A DNA stretch of 64,000 nucleotides, from assembly GCA_003952965.2 (NCBI GenBank), contig CM025850.1, positions 17,718,654 to 17,782,653 of the forward strand, read 5' to 3'. The position numbers and the translations under genes were made by a program. Shown here one piece after another: positions 1 to 10,881 of this stretch (its first letter is position 1; every line of letters starts with the position of its first letter). This DNA is from Morella rubra. Its lineage: Eukaryota; Streptophyta; Magnoliopsida; Fagales; Myricaceae. The notes beneath the pieces are model-generated. The model worked only from the letters and a program-made list of their open reading frames with translations. It was not told the origin of the DNA and made no database searches.

Positions 1-2116
1 GAGATTGTGAGATTATATGGAATACCGGTGACGATTGTATCAGATCGGGATCCATGATTTACTTCTAAATTCTTGAAAAGATTGCATAAAGCTTTTAGTA
101 CGCAGTTAAAATTAAGTACTGCCTTTCACCCACAAACAGATGGACAATCAGAGAGGATCATTTAAACTCTTAAAGATATGTTAAGAGCTTATGTATTGGA
201 TTTTGAAGGTAGTTGGACTGATGCTTTGTCATTGGCTGAATTCGCATACAACAACATGTGAGTCCAAGATTAAGGCAACCCAAAAGGGGGGGTGAATTGG
301 ATTTCAAAACTTTTTCGCTTTTAACCCCCAAAATCGTGTTTGCAAAGTAAAGATAATTTAGCACAAGTATATTAAAGCAATAAGTAAATAAGTGCTAAAT
401 GTAAAGAGTAGGGATAGAGAAGCAAACACGTGATTTTTAGGTGGTTCGGCAAACCCGCCTACATCCACCCCTCAAGCTCCTTCACCGAGCCTTGAGGTTT
501 TCCCACTATCTTCAAATAGTGTACACACTAGCTTCCGGGTGCTAGAGAACCGTACAAGTGTTTTCCCGGGCTTAACACTCAAATCCACCCAAGTGTTTTT
601 CGGGCTCACCACTCACAACCTAACCAAGCTTGAGATATACCCTCTCTAAGCTTCTTCTTTAGTGAACAACCTCACTAAAGGAATCACCTCTTTTGGATAT
701 GAAGATTGAAGAATAAACTCTCTCAAAGAGTGGATATGAAATTGAAAGCTCTATCTCTTGATTCACACAAAGACAAGGATATGAAAGTGTATTTTGTGTG
801 AATGATATGAGAAATATAGAATATGAAGGTTTGGAATATTTCTCAAGTGATCTAAATGATATATGGTCGTTGTGTATTTATTTTGGTCGTTATGAAGGTG
901 TATTTATAGGCCACATATGAAAACTAGCCGTTTATAGCCATTGGAGTCGTCTGTTAAAACAAGCCGGTCGACCGCTTCAAGTTACCATTACTCAACGGTC
1001 ATATTGTCAGAAGCTCAACGGATCTATTTCAAATCAACCGGTCGACCGCTATACCAAGCGGTCAAAGACCGGTCGACCGCTTCACCAGCCGGTCGACCTC
1101 CTCAACTTAAGCACATGATCCGATTCAATTAAAACCACGTTTTTGACCTCTTTGAAACACCCAATTTTAGAGACTTACTTCCCATAAGTATAAGAAAGGT
1201 TTGGGAGTTTGATTGGGGTGTTTTGAAACCTTTAAAAATATTTTAATCTTTCAAACAAAAGGTAAAACGGTTTATGCACGTTTTGAAAGATATGCAAGTG
1301 TGATTCATAATCCTTGTCAAAAGTGAAACTAAGAGTTACAAGGTTTATACCCTAAGGTCTTAAAACTTCACTTTTGAGCTCCTTGCATCTTCTTGATCTT
1401 CTTTTTTGAAGTTTTTGGCTCTTTCATCAAAACGTCTTTGTCTTTGAAGATGTCCGTTTTATAAACTTGATCCATTTATTGAAATCATCAAAATCTCGAT
1501 TGTGCACAAAAGCCAACACAATAGCTACCATTCTAGTATTGAGATGGCTCCCTATGAAGCTTTATATGGGAGGAGATGTAGATCTCCAGTTTGTTGGGAT
1601 GAGGTGGGTGAAAGAAAGATTTTTGGTCCGAAGATTGTAGAAAAGAATTATGAGAAAGTTGGGTTAATTCGAAAGAAACTACAAGCAGCCCAAAGTAGAC
1701 AGAAAAGTTATGCAAATAAACGAAGAAATGAGTTGGAATTCGAAATGGGAGAGAAATTATTTTTACGAGTTGCTCCAATGAAGGGAGTGATGCATTTTGG
1801 AAAGCAAGGAAAATTAAATCCTCGTTACGTGGGGCCATTTGAGATTTTGGAGAAGGTCGGCTTTGTTGCGTATCGCCTCGCACTACCGGCCGCTTTCGAA
1901 AGGATTCACGATGTATTTCATGTTTCTACATTGAGAAAATATACCTCTGACTCATCCCATACTTTGGATTATCAACCGCTACGGATTAAGGAAGATTTGT
2001 CATATGAAGAAGTTCCTGTCCAAATTGTAGATCGTAAAGAGCAAGTGTTGAGGACTAAGACGATACCTTTGGTGAAGGTCCTTTGGAAGAATCAAATAAT
2101 TGCAGAAGTAGCATAG
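1..2116 (+). pseudogene. Ty3/gypsy integrase, interrupted
   Basis: Bases 1-256 encode the end of the integrase core (IVSDRDP, then AFHPQTDGQSER, then ALSLAEFAYNN). The frame resumes after the insertion at about 1519 with [19 protein letters not shown] and runs to 2116 through the C-terminal region, with [19 protein letters not shown] and FHVSTLRKY. In-frame stops occur after SDRDP and after SERII. The two halves join cleanly across the inserted LTR once the 5-bp duplication is allowed for. Protease, reverse transcriptase and RNase H would lie upstream of the window. Confidence 0.85.
257..1518. mobile_element. Probable solo LTR inserted in the gypsy integrase
   Basis: A 1262-bp block begins TGTGAGTCC and ends GCCAACA. 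It is bounded by CAACA (252-256) on the left and CAATA (1519-1523) on the right, a 5-bp target duplication with one mismatch. It sits exactly where the integrase reading frame breaks. It has no coding region, PBS or polypurine tract, so it reads as a solo LTR left by recombination between two LTRs. Positions 960-1100 carry four copies of CCGGTCGACC. Degenerate relatives of its first ~370 bp occur at 15175-15515 and 18437-18606. Confidence 0.7.
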
Positions 2117-2212
2117 GAACAAGAAGATGAGATGCGCTCCAAATATCTAGAATTATTCGTTGATTTCGATAAGTCAATTTTGAGGACGAAATTTCTTTAA
2201 GGGGGGAGATTA

Positions 2213-2513
2213 TGATACCCGCTATTGTAAAAAAAAAAAAAATTGAAAACAAGTGAAATGGTGCGTTAGGGATAAGTGGCTTATCCCTTCCGCAAGTTTC
2301 ACGAAACTGAACTAAAATGTTCAGTTTCAAATGTCTGAACTCGACGAACTCAAATTTCATTCAAAATTTGATTTCTCTTCAAATTTTGAATGGATTTTGA
2401 ACGAATTTTTACCCTTTTCAAAACCTATTTAGAGATCTTGAAGTATGGATCTTTGTTATTTTTGAAAATCGCCGCTCAATATTGTAGTTTTCTCTCTTTT
2501 GAAGCACTCTCTC

Positions 2514-2545
<32 letters not shown>

Positions 2546-3729
2546 CACGAAACTCCCTTTCTTTCACCTTTGGAGACACGATTTGTAGGGGTTAGGTGAT
2601 TTAGGCTGGTATTTCTTAGGATTGATTTGGGTTATATCATTTTATAGACAACGTTGGAGAGCCGTTCGTCAAGTATTAAGCGATTTTTTTCTTAGATTTC
2701 GTCGGCACATTTGGGTGAGTTTTTCTCCAAGTTCTATCTTTGATGGAGTTTTAGATCTGAGATTTCTAGATTTTTCATATTAGTTTTTCAGTTGTTGTAG
2801 GGTAAGTAAAGGTGGTTTTGAGGAATTTCGTGATTGTGGGAATAACGTATTCTTATAGAATTATCAGAGTTCAGGTGTGTTTGTTGTTCGAATTTTATTA
2901 TTAGATTTGCATTGGAGATGTGTGAGGATTAAGATGAAGAGATGACTGATTTTTTAAATGGATTTTAGGTGCTGATTGACTCTTCAGTAATTCTTTGTGA
3001 AATTTTAAGCTTCAGTTAGGCATTGAGGTAAGTGGCTTCTTAATGAGATTTTTAATTCTCTAAATTTTTGTGGAACCTAAGTGCACGAGATGTTTAATTA
3101 TTTTGTGAGATGAAATTGATTTGAAAATATCTCTTTGTGTGAGGTTAAATCTCTTGACATTGGTGAAATAGATTTTTAAAAATGTGCACTATTTTTATAT
3201 GGTTTTGATTTATTATATGGGGAAAATGTTCAAATTTTTGATAAAGATGAAATGATTTAGATTTCATGAATTTGTTTGAAATATCTAACTTGAAATGTTG
3301 GAATATATTTATTTTGTGAGCATACTTGAAAAATTTATCTATGTGCTAGTGATATATCTCTAATTCAATTTCTTTAGAATCATTTACTTCTCTTTTTCAT
3401 GACATTCTGCTTTTGTAGCCTTTTCTCCATGTCCTCGCGTTTTCCTTTTTCGAGGAACTTTGATCTCTCATCGCATTATGTCCCGGGGTGCACTCACTCT
3501 TTACACGTATCCATAATGGGTGGTTGCTTTGATTGTGGGAACATCAGGATCGTGGGACTGCTACACGTTATAAGTCGGCTTATAACTATTTACGACATGT
3601 GTTGTGGTTTTTCCTTCCTTCAAGCCTTGTGAGATATGGGCCCGTTATCGTTGTTGGACTATTTGTTCGCATGATCATATTCATCCAGCCCAAATTGATC
3701 TGGGCTGGATTGATTTAGTTTCGGTATCA
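2213..3729 (+). repeat. 3' LTR of the Ty3/gypsy element
   Basis: The LTR starts directly after the polypurine tract with TGATACCC. The proposed end is GGTATCA at 3723-3729, which mirrors the start as expected of LTR termini. Length would be 1517 bp. It contains a CT/AT microsatellite around 2512-2545 and no coding potential. The 5' LTR is not in the window, so the 3' end rests only on the mirrored terminus. Confidence 0.6.
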
Positions 3730-4547
3730 TTAGAAACAATGAAGTCATGAGGACCTAATTAGAAAATAATTAAGAATTCAGCACAAAAAAATAAAGCAAG
3801 TAGAGAATTGAAATCCCAAGAGACTCTAACACAAATAATATAGTAACTGTCCGTAGCTAGTTTGGAAAAGGTTATTTACATCTTAGTGTTTGGCACGGTC
3901 TACTATTTCATGCCGGCCTCTTTCATTCAGCATTTTATCCAAATCAAATTTTTAAATATGAATATATATTGTCTCAACATGAGACATTGAATTTCTTATC
4001 CGGCATTTAACCAAATCTATTTATCATGCACAAGACTCATTAACATTGTCTGGAATATTTGAGTGATTAGAAAGATTATCACCAAACGACTCAATCAAAG
4101 TACAAGCATATAACAAATATACCTGTATAAACCTGTAAAGTTTTTAGATATCATAAGTACTCAATTGTGTTGAATATCATCCTTTGCATCAATAATTATT
4201 TATAGTCAAAGATATTCATGTTTGATCTCGTTGAGTACATGTACTTATAATGCACTTGTGCCCTTTTACCAAAGATCAACACGTAATAATATTGCAAATT
4301 CTAGTACCTATAGCTCCACCTTTCGCTAATATTTCTTAGCAGGTTTTCATACTCGCCCCTTACAATGAAGCTTTCATGACTTCAGATTAGGAGCATTCCT
4401 GTCTCCATGTTCATACCTTTAAGTCCATATAGCCTTTATGTGATACTTTCTGATCTTCTCTAAGCTAACTTAATTTGTTTGCAATCTAAATAAGTGTCGT
4501 GAATACTGATAAGATATAGCTCTCTGATTCTACGGCAACACACGAGT
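3730..4547. other. Intergenic, no gene seen
   Basis: This is AT-rich sequence between the gypsy 3' LTR and the copia target-site duplication. No long open frame, recognisable repeat or RNA gene was found. Confidence 0.6.
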
Positions 4548-4552
4548 ACTCC

Positions 4553-4788
4553 TATGAAGAACGTCAAGATGCTGCAAAACTAACTGCTACAAATAGCAGA
4601 ATAACAGAGCAGAAGGAAGGCTCGGGCAAGCCAGTACACGTGGCTTCTATTGTAATTTTATAACAGTAGATAAGAGTTAATTGTCTTTTACATTATAACA
4701 GCTCATATGAGCTAAATCAATTGTATATATGTTGATGTACGAATTCAGTTTCATTAATAGAAAATTACGAATATTCACACTTTTGATA
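4553..4788 (+). repeat. 5' LTR of the copia element
   Basis: Identical in length to the 3' LTR. It begins TATGAAG where the 3' copy begins TGTGAAG, so the canonical TG start has mutated to TA in this copy. Both copies end in GATA rather than the usual CA. The exact flanking duplication supports these edges. Confidence 0.93.
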
Positions 4789-4800
4789 TGGTATCAGAGC
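4789..4800 (+). other. Primer binding site (initiator Met tRNA type)
   Basis: TGGTATCAGAGC directly follows the 5' LTR. It is the standard plant copia PBS, complementary to the 3' end of initiator methionine tRNA. Confidence 0.9.
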
Positions 4801-4886
4801 TCTCTTAACACAGAATTCTCTTTTTCCAATTTTCTTGCCAAACAACCACTATTTCTTTCATTCTTCCATTGTAATTTCTTGTTGCA

Positions 4887-7800
4887 ATGTCGACTCCGGA
4901 ACCTCCAGTTGTTCCTATTGTTACTCCTTTGAATCCAGTAGTCTCCAAGGAAGATCATCCTTCCAATCCTCATTTTCTTCACTACGGAGAAAGTCCTGGT
5001 TCTATGCTTGTTACACAGTTACTTCACGTCTCTGGTGAAAACTATCATACGTGGAATCGTTCAATGCTAATGGCATTGGAAGCCAAAAACAAGCTCAGTT
5101 TCATTGATGGATCACTTCCTCGTCCATCGTTGACTGATCCTTTGTATGGTGCCTGGTGTCAATGCAATATCATGGTGTTTTCATGGATAATCAATGTAGT
5201 AGCTAAAGAGATTGCAGCAAGCATCATTTACATCACTGATGCTAAGGATGTATGGAATGACATTCGTGATCGATTTTCTCAAGGGAACGAACCATGGATT
5301 TTTCACTTGCAAAAGCAAATTTCATCCCTAGCTCAAGGATTTGATTCAGTTAGTGTTTATTTCACTATATTGAAAGGCATTTGGGATGAATTACAGAATT
5401 GTAAGCCTCTTCCGAGCTGTCTTGTGGATGTCGATTTGGTGCTTTGCATATTGTTGCTGAAGGTCAACAATCTAAGTGTGTGATGCATTTTTTGATGGGA
5501 TTAAATGACTCTTTTGCTCAAGTTCGAGCTCAGATCTTGCTATCCATTCCTCTGCCTCCTATAAATAAGGTGTTTTCCTTGATTTTGCAAGAGGAGCAAC
5601 AGAGAGGAATAACTTTAATGCCTTCTGTTGACTCCATAGCTCTCTTAAATCGCAAATACTCTGGAGCTCCTCATCAATTTAATCCTAGAGGTAAAGAACG
5701 ACCCCAGTGTAGCCATTGTGGCAATCTTGGACACACTGCGGACAAGTGCTACAAGCTGATAGGCTATCCTCCTGGTTACCGTACTAAGCCTAAACCTCCT
5801 AGAATTGCTGCCAATGTTGCTGGTTCTACCTCTGCTGGTTTTAATTACGCTGATCAACTTCTTGAACCCGTTTCAAGTCCAGTATCAGCTTCCCCTACAT
5901 CACCTTTTACTTATGAGCAATATCAGCAGATAATCTCTCTGATTAATTCTCAGAATTCTCAATCTCTGCAAACTGAAGGACCAACAGCCTCCTCTTCTAA
6001 TCTGGTTCAATCTCATCACATTTCAGGTGATAGTTGTTCTTCTCATGTTCTCTCTTCAGCTTTATCCTCTTCTTTTTCCAAAAATATTTCTATCACTTGG
6101 ATTCTAGACACTGGCGCATCTGATCATATGATCAACTCTATAGATCTGTTCTCTTCAGATGTTCAACCTTGTCAGTCTACTGTCAGACTTCCTGATGGTC
6201 AGTCAGCCACAGTTTCTCATATAGGAACTGTTTGCTTATCTCCTTCTTTAATTCTCAGAAATGTTCTATGTGTTCCTAGCTTCAATTTCAATTTGATTTC
6301 AGCTAGTAAGTTGATATTTGACCTTCGTTGTTGTCTTGTCTTTCTCTCTGGTTATTGTTTGATTCAGGACCTTACCAACAAGAAGATGATTGGACTGGGT
6401 AGAGAGAAAGATGGTCTCTATGTGTTACAGCAAAATAACATGGCTATTTCTGTCCATACTCCTGCTATTGCTTCGGTTTCTTCCTATTTTGATCTCTGGC
6501 ACTATCATTTAGGACATGTGTCAGATTCTAGAATTTCAGTTTTACATCAACTTGATTCTACTATCACTTGTTCTCCTAGTTTTCATTGCACTACTTGTCC
6601 TCTAGCAAAACAGAAACGTTTACCTTTCAATAACAGTGATAGTCTTGCTTCTAAACCTTTTGATCTCATACATTGCGATATATGGGGTCCTTTCTCTACT
6701 TCTACATCAACTGGTCATAGATATTTTCTAACCATTGTTGATGATTGTACTCATAGCCTTTGGGTTTTTCTTATGAAACTTAAATCCAAAACTCGTCCTC
6801 TGTTATATTCTTTTCTTGCCTTAATTCACAATCAATTTCATACTACTGTCAAGTGCATTCGTACTGATAATGGGATGGAATTTATGATGCCTGATTTTAC
6901 GCTAGCAAGGGCATTATACACCAAATTGGTTGTGTAGAAACCCCTCAGCAAAATGGTAGAGTTCAAAGAAAACATCAACATCTACTTAACATAGCTCGGG
7001 CTCTTAGATTTCAGTCCAATGTTCCTCTTTCTTTTTGGGGCGATTGCATCCTCATTGCAGCCTACCTTATAAATCAGATACCTACTCCTATTCTCAATAA
7101 TCAATCTCCTTTTTCTGTTCCCTATGGTACTTCTCCATCTTATCTTCATCTTAGAGTTTTTGGTTCCCTTTGTTATGCTTCCACTCTTCCTAGTTCTTGT
7201 GACAAATTTTCACCTAGAGCTCGGAGATGGATTTTTGTTGGCTATCCTTTTGGCACTAAAGGTTACCGAGTTTTCGATCTTGATTCTAAGACAATATTCA
7301 TTTCTCGTAATATTGTTTTTCATGAAACTATCTTTCCATTTCATGATAAAACACTATTTTCGTCTGCTCCTCATTCACATACAAATTCTTCAATTCCTCC
7401 TTCTGTTGTTTTGCCTCGGGTTATACTAGATTCACATTCCACTTCACCACATCTTATTCCTCCTATTCCCACTACTTCGTCTTATTCTTCTCCTAGTATA
7501 TCTACTCCTTCACCATCACCTCCTATAGTTCCTCGCAGATCCACTCGAACTAGAAATATACATGCTTATTTGCATGATTTTCATCACAGGTTACTATCTT
7601 CTCTAAACCCTGCTCTTTCATCTCAGGTTGGTTCTGTTCAAACAGGTACCTCTCATCCTTTGTCCCATTCTCTTTCATATTCTAACCTCTCTCCGCTTCA
7701 AAGACAATATTCTCTTTGTCTTTCCACCATCTATGAACCCACATCTTTTCAAGAGGCTGTTGGTCATCCCCATTGGCAAGTAGCTATGGCAGCTAAGATT

Positions 7801-9165
7801 GCTGCTTTGGAAGCTAATCATACCTGGGAATTAACTGATTTGCCTCCTGGAAAAACACCCATTGGTTGCAAAATGGGTGTATAAGGTCAAACTCTGTTCT
7901 AATGGTTCACTCGAGCGTCATAAGGCACGCTTAGTTGCCAAAGGTACGCAACGTGGAGGATTTGACTATTATGAAACCTTTTCTCCTGTTGCAAAAATGG
8001 TTACCGTGCATACCATTCTTGCTTTAGCCGCTGTCCATGGCTGGCATCTGTCCCAACTTGATGTTAATAACGCTTTCCTTTATGGTGACTTACATGAAGA
8101 GGTGTATATATGTTTACCTCCGGCTTTTACTAAACAGAGGGAGGATCAGCGTGTTTGTAAGCTTCTAAAGTCCTTGTATGGCCTTAAACAAGAATTAATG
8201 GATTAATGGACAGTCATTCATTAATGGACAGTCATTCATGGCTCTCTTGGTGTATGTAGACGACATCCTTATAGCTTCTAATGACTTGAAAGCGGTTTAT
8301 GCATTAAAGGTATTCTTAGACAGCCAATTCAAGCTGAAGGATCTTGGTGTTCTCAAATATTTTTTGGGAATTGAGATTGCTCGGTCAACAAAAGGAATCA
8401 CACATTGTCAGCGTAAGTATGCTCTAGAAATTTTAGGAGATAGTGGTATGTTGGGCAGCAAAGTTTCAAAATTTCCTATGGAGCAAAATCTAAAACTTAG
8501 CAGCACTGAAGGTGTGTTAATAGCAAATCCTGTTGTGTATAGAAGGTTGATTGGAAGACTCATCTATTTGACAATAACAAGTCCTGATATTGCATATTCA
8601 GTTCAAGTGTTAAGTCAGTTTATGGACAAGCCACGGGACACACATCTGAAAGCAGCCATTCGGGTGTTGCAATATATCAAAGGCACACCAGGACAAGGCA
8701 TCTTCTTGTCTGCTGCATCTGAGATACATCTGAAGGGTTTTTCAGATTCGGATTGGGTAGGTTGTGTAGATAGTAGGAAATCAGTGACTGGTTTTTGCAT
8801 ATTTCTTGGTGATTCACTGATATCATGAAGTCAAAGAAGCAAACAACAGTATCTAAGTCATCGGCTGAGGCGGAATATAGATCTATGGCTTCTACTGTTT
8901 GTGAAGTTGTGTGGTTGCTTCGGTTACTTAAAGATTTGCACATTTCTCATGATAAATCTGCCCTGTTATTTTGTGATAACCAGGCAGCATTACATATAGC
9001 AACAAATCCAGTGTTTCATGAGAGAACCAAACACATAGAAATAGATTGCCATATTGTGAGAGAAAGGTGCAACCTGGACTCATTGAGACTGTACATGTTA
9101 AAACTGATATGCAGCTTGCTGATGCTTTTACAAAAGCTTTGGGCTATTATCAATTCACAATTTGA
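4887..9165 (+). pseudogene. copia gag-pol polyprotein, multiply frameshifted
   Basis: The frame starts at ATG 4887 (MSTPEPPVV). Gag shows NYHTWNRSMLMALEAK and a CCHC zinc knuckle near 5707-5750 (CSHCGNLGHTADKC). The protease motif is LDTGASDHM (about 6103-6130). Integrase has the HHCC region near 6500-6600 and HCDIWGPFS at 6673. The RT carries KARLVAKG and [13 protein letters not shown], with YVDD at 8253-8264. RNase H has [10 protein letters not shown] near 8860 and ends with TKAL. Frame changes occur near 5440, 6897, 7860, 8825 and 9075. RT lacks about 35-40 residues between LYGLKQ and ALLVYVDD, where an 18-bp tandem duplication (8203-8238) now sits. Confidence 0.92.
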
Positions 9166-9218
9166 TTAGCAAGATAGGCATTTTCAACATTTACAATGCT
9201 ATTCATCTTGAGGGGGAG

Positions 9219-9454
9219 TGTGAAGAACGTCAAGATGCTGCAAAACTAACTGCTACACATAGCAGAATAACAGAGCAGAAGGAAGGCTCGGGCAAGCCAA
9301 TACACGTGGCTTCTATTGTAATTTTATAACAGTAGATAAGAGTTAATTGTCTTTTCTGTTATAACAGCTCATATGAGCTAAATCAATTGTATATATATTG
9401 ATGTACGAATTCAGTTTCATTAATAGAAAATTACGAATATTCACACTTTTGATA
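9219..9454 (+). repeat. 3' LTR of the copia element
   Basis: Begins TGTGAAGAACG after the polypurine tract at about 9210-9218 and ends GATA before ACTCC. Compared with the 5' copy it differs at the second base, two single substitutions, a three-base cluster (ACA versus CTG) and one later substitution. Confidence 0.93.
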
Positions 9455-9742
9455 ACTCCGTAAAAATTGATTCCATTCAAGAATAGAATAAGTCTTTATT
9501 TCTTATGGCTATCCTACAGCCACCAACCACACTTTACATATATATATATATACACACGCACACACACAAACCAACAGTTAAGACGTCCATTCCAATTTTT
9601 TTTTTTTTTTTTGAAGACGTCCATTCCATTTGAAAACACACTTACACCATAAACCGGAACTTGTAACATGGGCCAGTGAAAGATTCGTTGCTTAACCGTG
9701 TTGTGACGAATAAAGGCAGTACAATTATTTGATGTCACTGAT

Positions 9743-9747
<5 letters not shown>

Positions 9748-9785
<38 letters not shown>
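9748..9785 (+). repeat. (CT)n microsatellite
   Basis: A run of about 19 TC units. It lies inside a block duplicated at 23961-24480, where the equivalent tract (about 24060-24075) is much shorter, so it has changed length since the duplication. Confidence 0.9.
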
Positions 9786-9788
<3 letters not shown>

Positions 9789-10251
9789 ATATTCCAAAAT
9801 AAAAGGAATTTTTTATTTCAATGTCAAATGTATCCAGTACTAGTAAGCGAAACTCAAAAGTTCAAAACAGCCACCTTAATCTGGTATTGAGGTATTTCAC
9901 CTAATATAAGGATGTGATTCACAAGGAACCGATCTACTGCAAAAGAAAAAGTCTGCAACTCAACATTTATGGTCTCTACCCATCCTTCAAGGCAGCCCTC
10001 TCTCTGTCACTCCTAAAGTGTTTATATTTCCAGCTACACAAGAACCATAACAGATTCAGATTTGAAAAAAGAAACCAAATAGCATATAGCAAATGGCAGA
10101 GAGATAAAACAGACAGGTACAAAGAGATATTTCAGATTTTAACTGAACTAAACTAGTCAACAAATCAACTCAGTACAAGTTTACAACATTTGACTCGGGC
10201 TAAGAAAAGAAGACCAAGAACACAGCAATATGTGTGATGCTTAAACTCCCT

Positions 10252-10491
10252 ATTTACTTGGAGAAGTTGGGATGCTCTGCTCATTCCAAAGGAAATTATC
10301 TGCACTCTTGATCTTTACCAACCTGTTAAATTTGTCATTGAAGTACTTGACCCCATAAACCTCTCCATCTTCATAACTATTCTTATCATGCTGGTTGGTT
10401 CCAATGTCAAGGTCCCTATAGTTCAGATATGCTCTTTCCCCAAATTCTATAATAAAGCTCTCCGAGTGTGGCCCCCGCTCCTACCCAGGCA
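10252..10491 (-). pseudogene. Internally deleted BBE-like gene fragment
   Basis: Read on the minus strand, 10252-10430 is the C-terminal ~60 codons of a BBE-like enzyme, closest to the gene at 24480-26105 and including a NEQSIP-type terminus with changes. At 10431-10433 the sequence jumps to the flavin-domain segment encoding GAGATLGELYYRI (homologous to 25592-25653), so about 920 bp are missing. The breakpoint lies on a shared TGC triplet. Homology stops at about 10491. The deletion is not a multiple of three and no start remains, so it is dead. Confidence 0.9.
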
Positions 10492-10881
10492 TTTTTTGAG
10501 CCATTATGGATTTTGCTCATTTCTATCGGTCCAAATTGTGTCCATCACAATTACTGTATTAAGAAAATCTGTCTTCAGAACATCTCATAAAATGGATGAA
10601 CGTTCGTTACAGTTTCTATCGATAAATTTTCGATATATGTGGGAAATCAGGGGTTTTAGCATATATGTCAGCCCATCGTTAGAGAGGGCTGACATATAAT
10701 AAACAGGACAAGGAGCTAAATATAGATGAATGGACAAATTGCAGAGATATTTTGTTTTGAATCAAAGTAGGAACACCAAAAAACGAAACATTCGTATCAC
10801 GCATGGTAGCAAAGCTACAAGTTATTTCTGCTCTGTAATAATAATATCACCCTGTCATTGAGGGCGTCCCGATATCATTTC
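10492..10881. other. Intergenic, no gene; holds one strong inverted repeat
   Basis: This lies between the BBE fragment and the BBE-like gene at 10882. It has no supported coding region. The hairpin at 10662-10698 is listed separately. Confidence 0.6.
10662..10698. repeat. 13-bp perfect inverted repeat (hairpin)
   Basis: TATATGTCAGCCC (10662-10674) and GGGCTGACATATA (10686-10698) are perfect complements around an 11-nt loop. It lies about 190 bp beyond the stop codon of the BBE-like gene that ends at 10882. It could be a 3'-end RNA structure or the remnant of a small element. Its arms are shorter than those of a typical plant miRNA precursor. Confidence 0.75.

Larger units (their letters stand above)
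1..3729 (+). mobile_element. 3' portion of a Ty3/gypsy LTR retrotransposon
   Basis: The window opens inside the integrase of a Ty3/gypsy element. It continues through the integrase C-terminal region to a stop near 2116, a purine-rich tract (about 2199-2209, a run of six G) and a 3' LTR starting TGATACCC. The 5' part is outside the window, so a target-site duplication cannot be tested. The integrase is split by a 1.26-kb insertion at 257-1518 and has in-frame stops, so this copy is inactive. The integrase motif AFHPQTDGQSER is that of plant Ty3/gypsy elements. The lineage is not certain. Confidence 0.85.
4553..9454 (+). mobile_element. Complete, decayed Ty1/copia retrotransposon
   Basis: Two 236-bp LTRs (4553-4788 and 9219-9454) flank a gag-pol region. 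Both outer edges carry the same 5-bp target duplication ACTCC (4548-4552 and 9455-9459). A PBS of the initiator-Met type, TGGTATCAGAGC, abuts the 5' LTR, and a polypurine tract (AGGGGGAG) precedes the 3' LTR. The coding order is gag, protease, integrase, RT, RNase H, which is the copia order. Several frameshifts and a deletion in RT make it non-autonomous. By eye the LTRs differ at 7 of 236 sites (about 3%), so the insertion is fairly recent. Confidence 0.95.
9650..10491 (-). repeat. Duplicated 3' end and downstream flank of a BBE-like gene
   Basis: This block matches 23961-24675, the C-terminal coding end and 3' flank of the BBE-like gene at 24480-26105, closely along its length. Shared stretches include TTCGTTGCTTAACCGTGTTG and ATCCAGTACTAGTAAGCGAA. 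It is most simply a truncated tandem duplicate of that gene. No open gene remains here. Confidence 0.88.
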
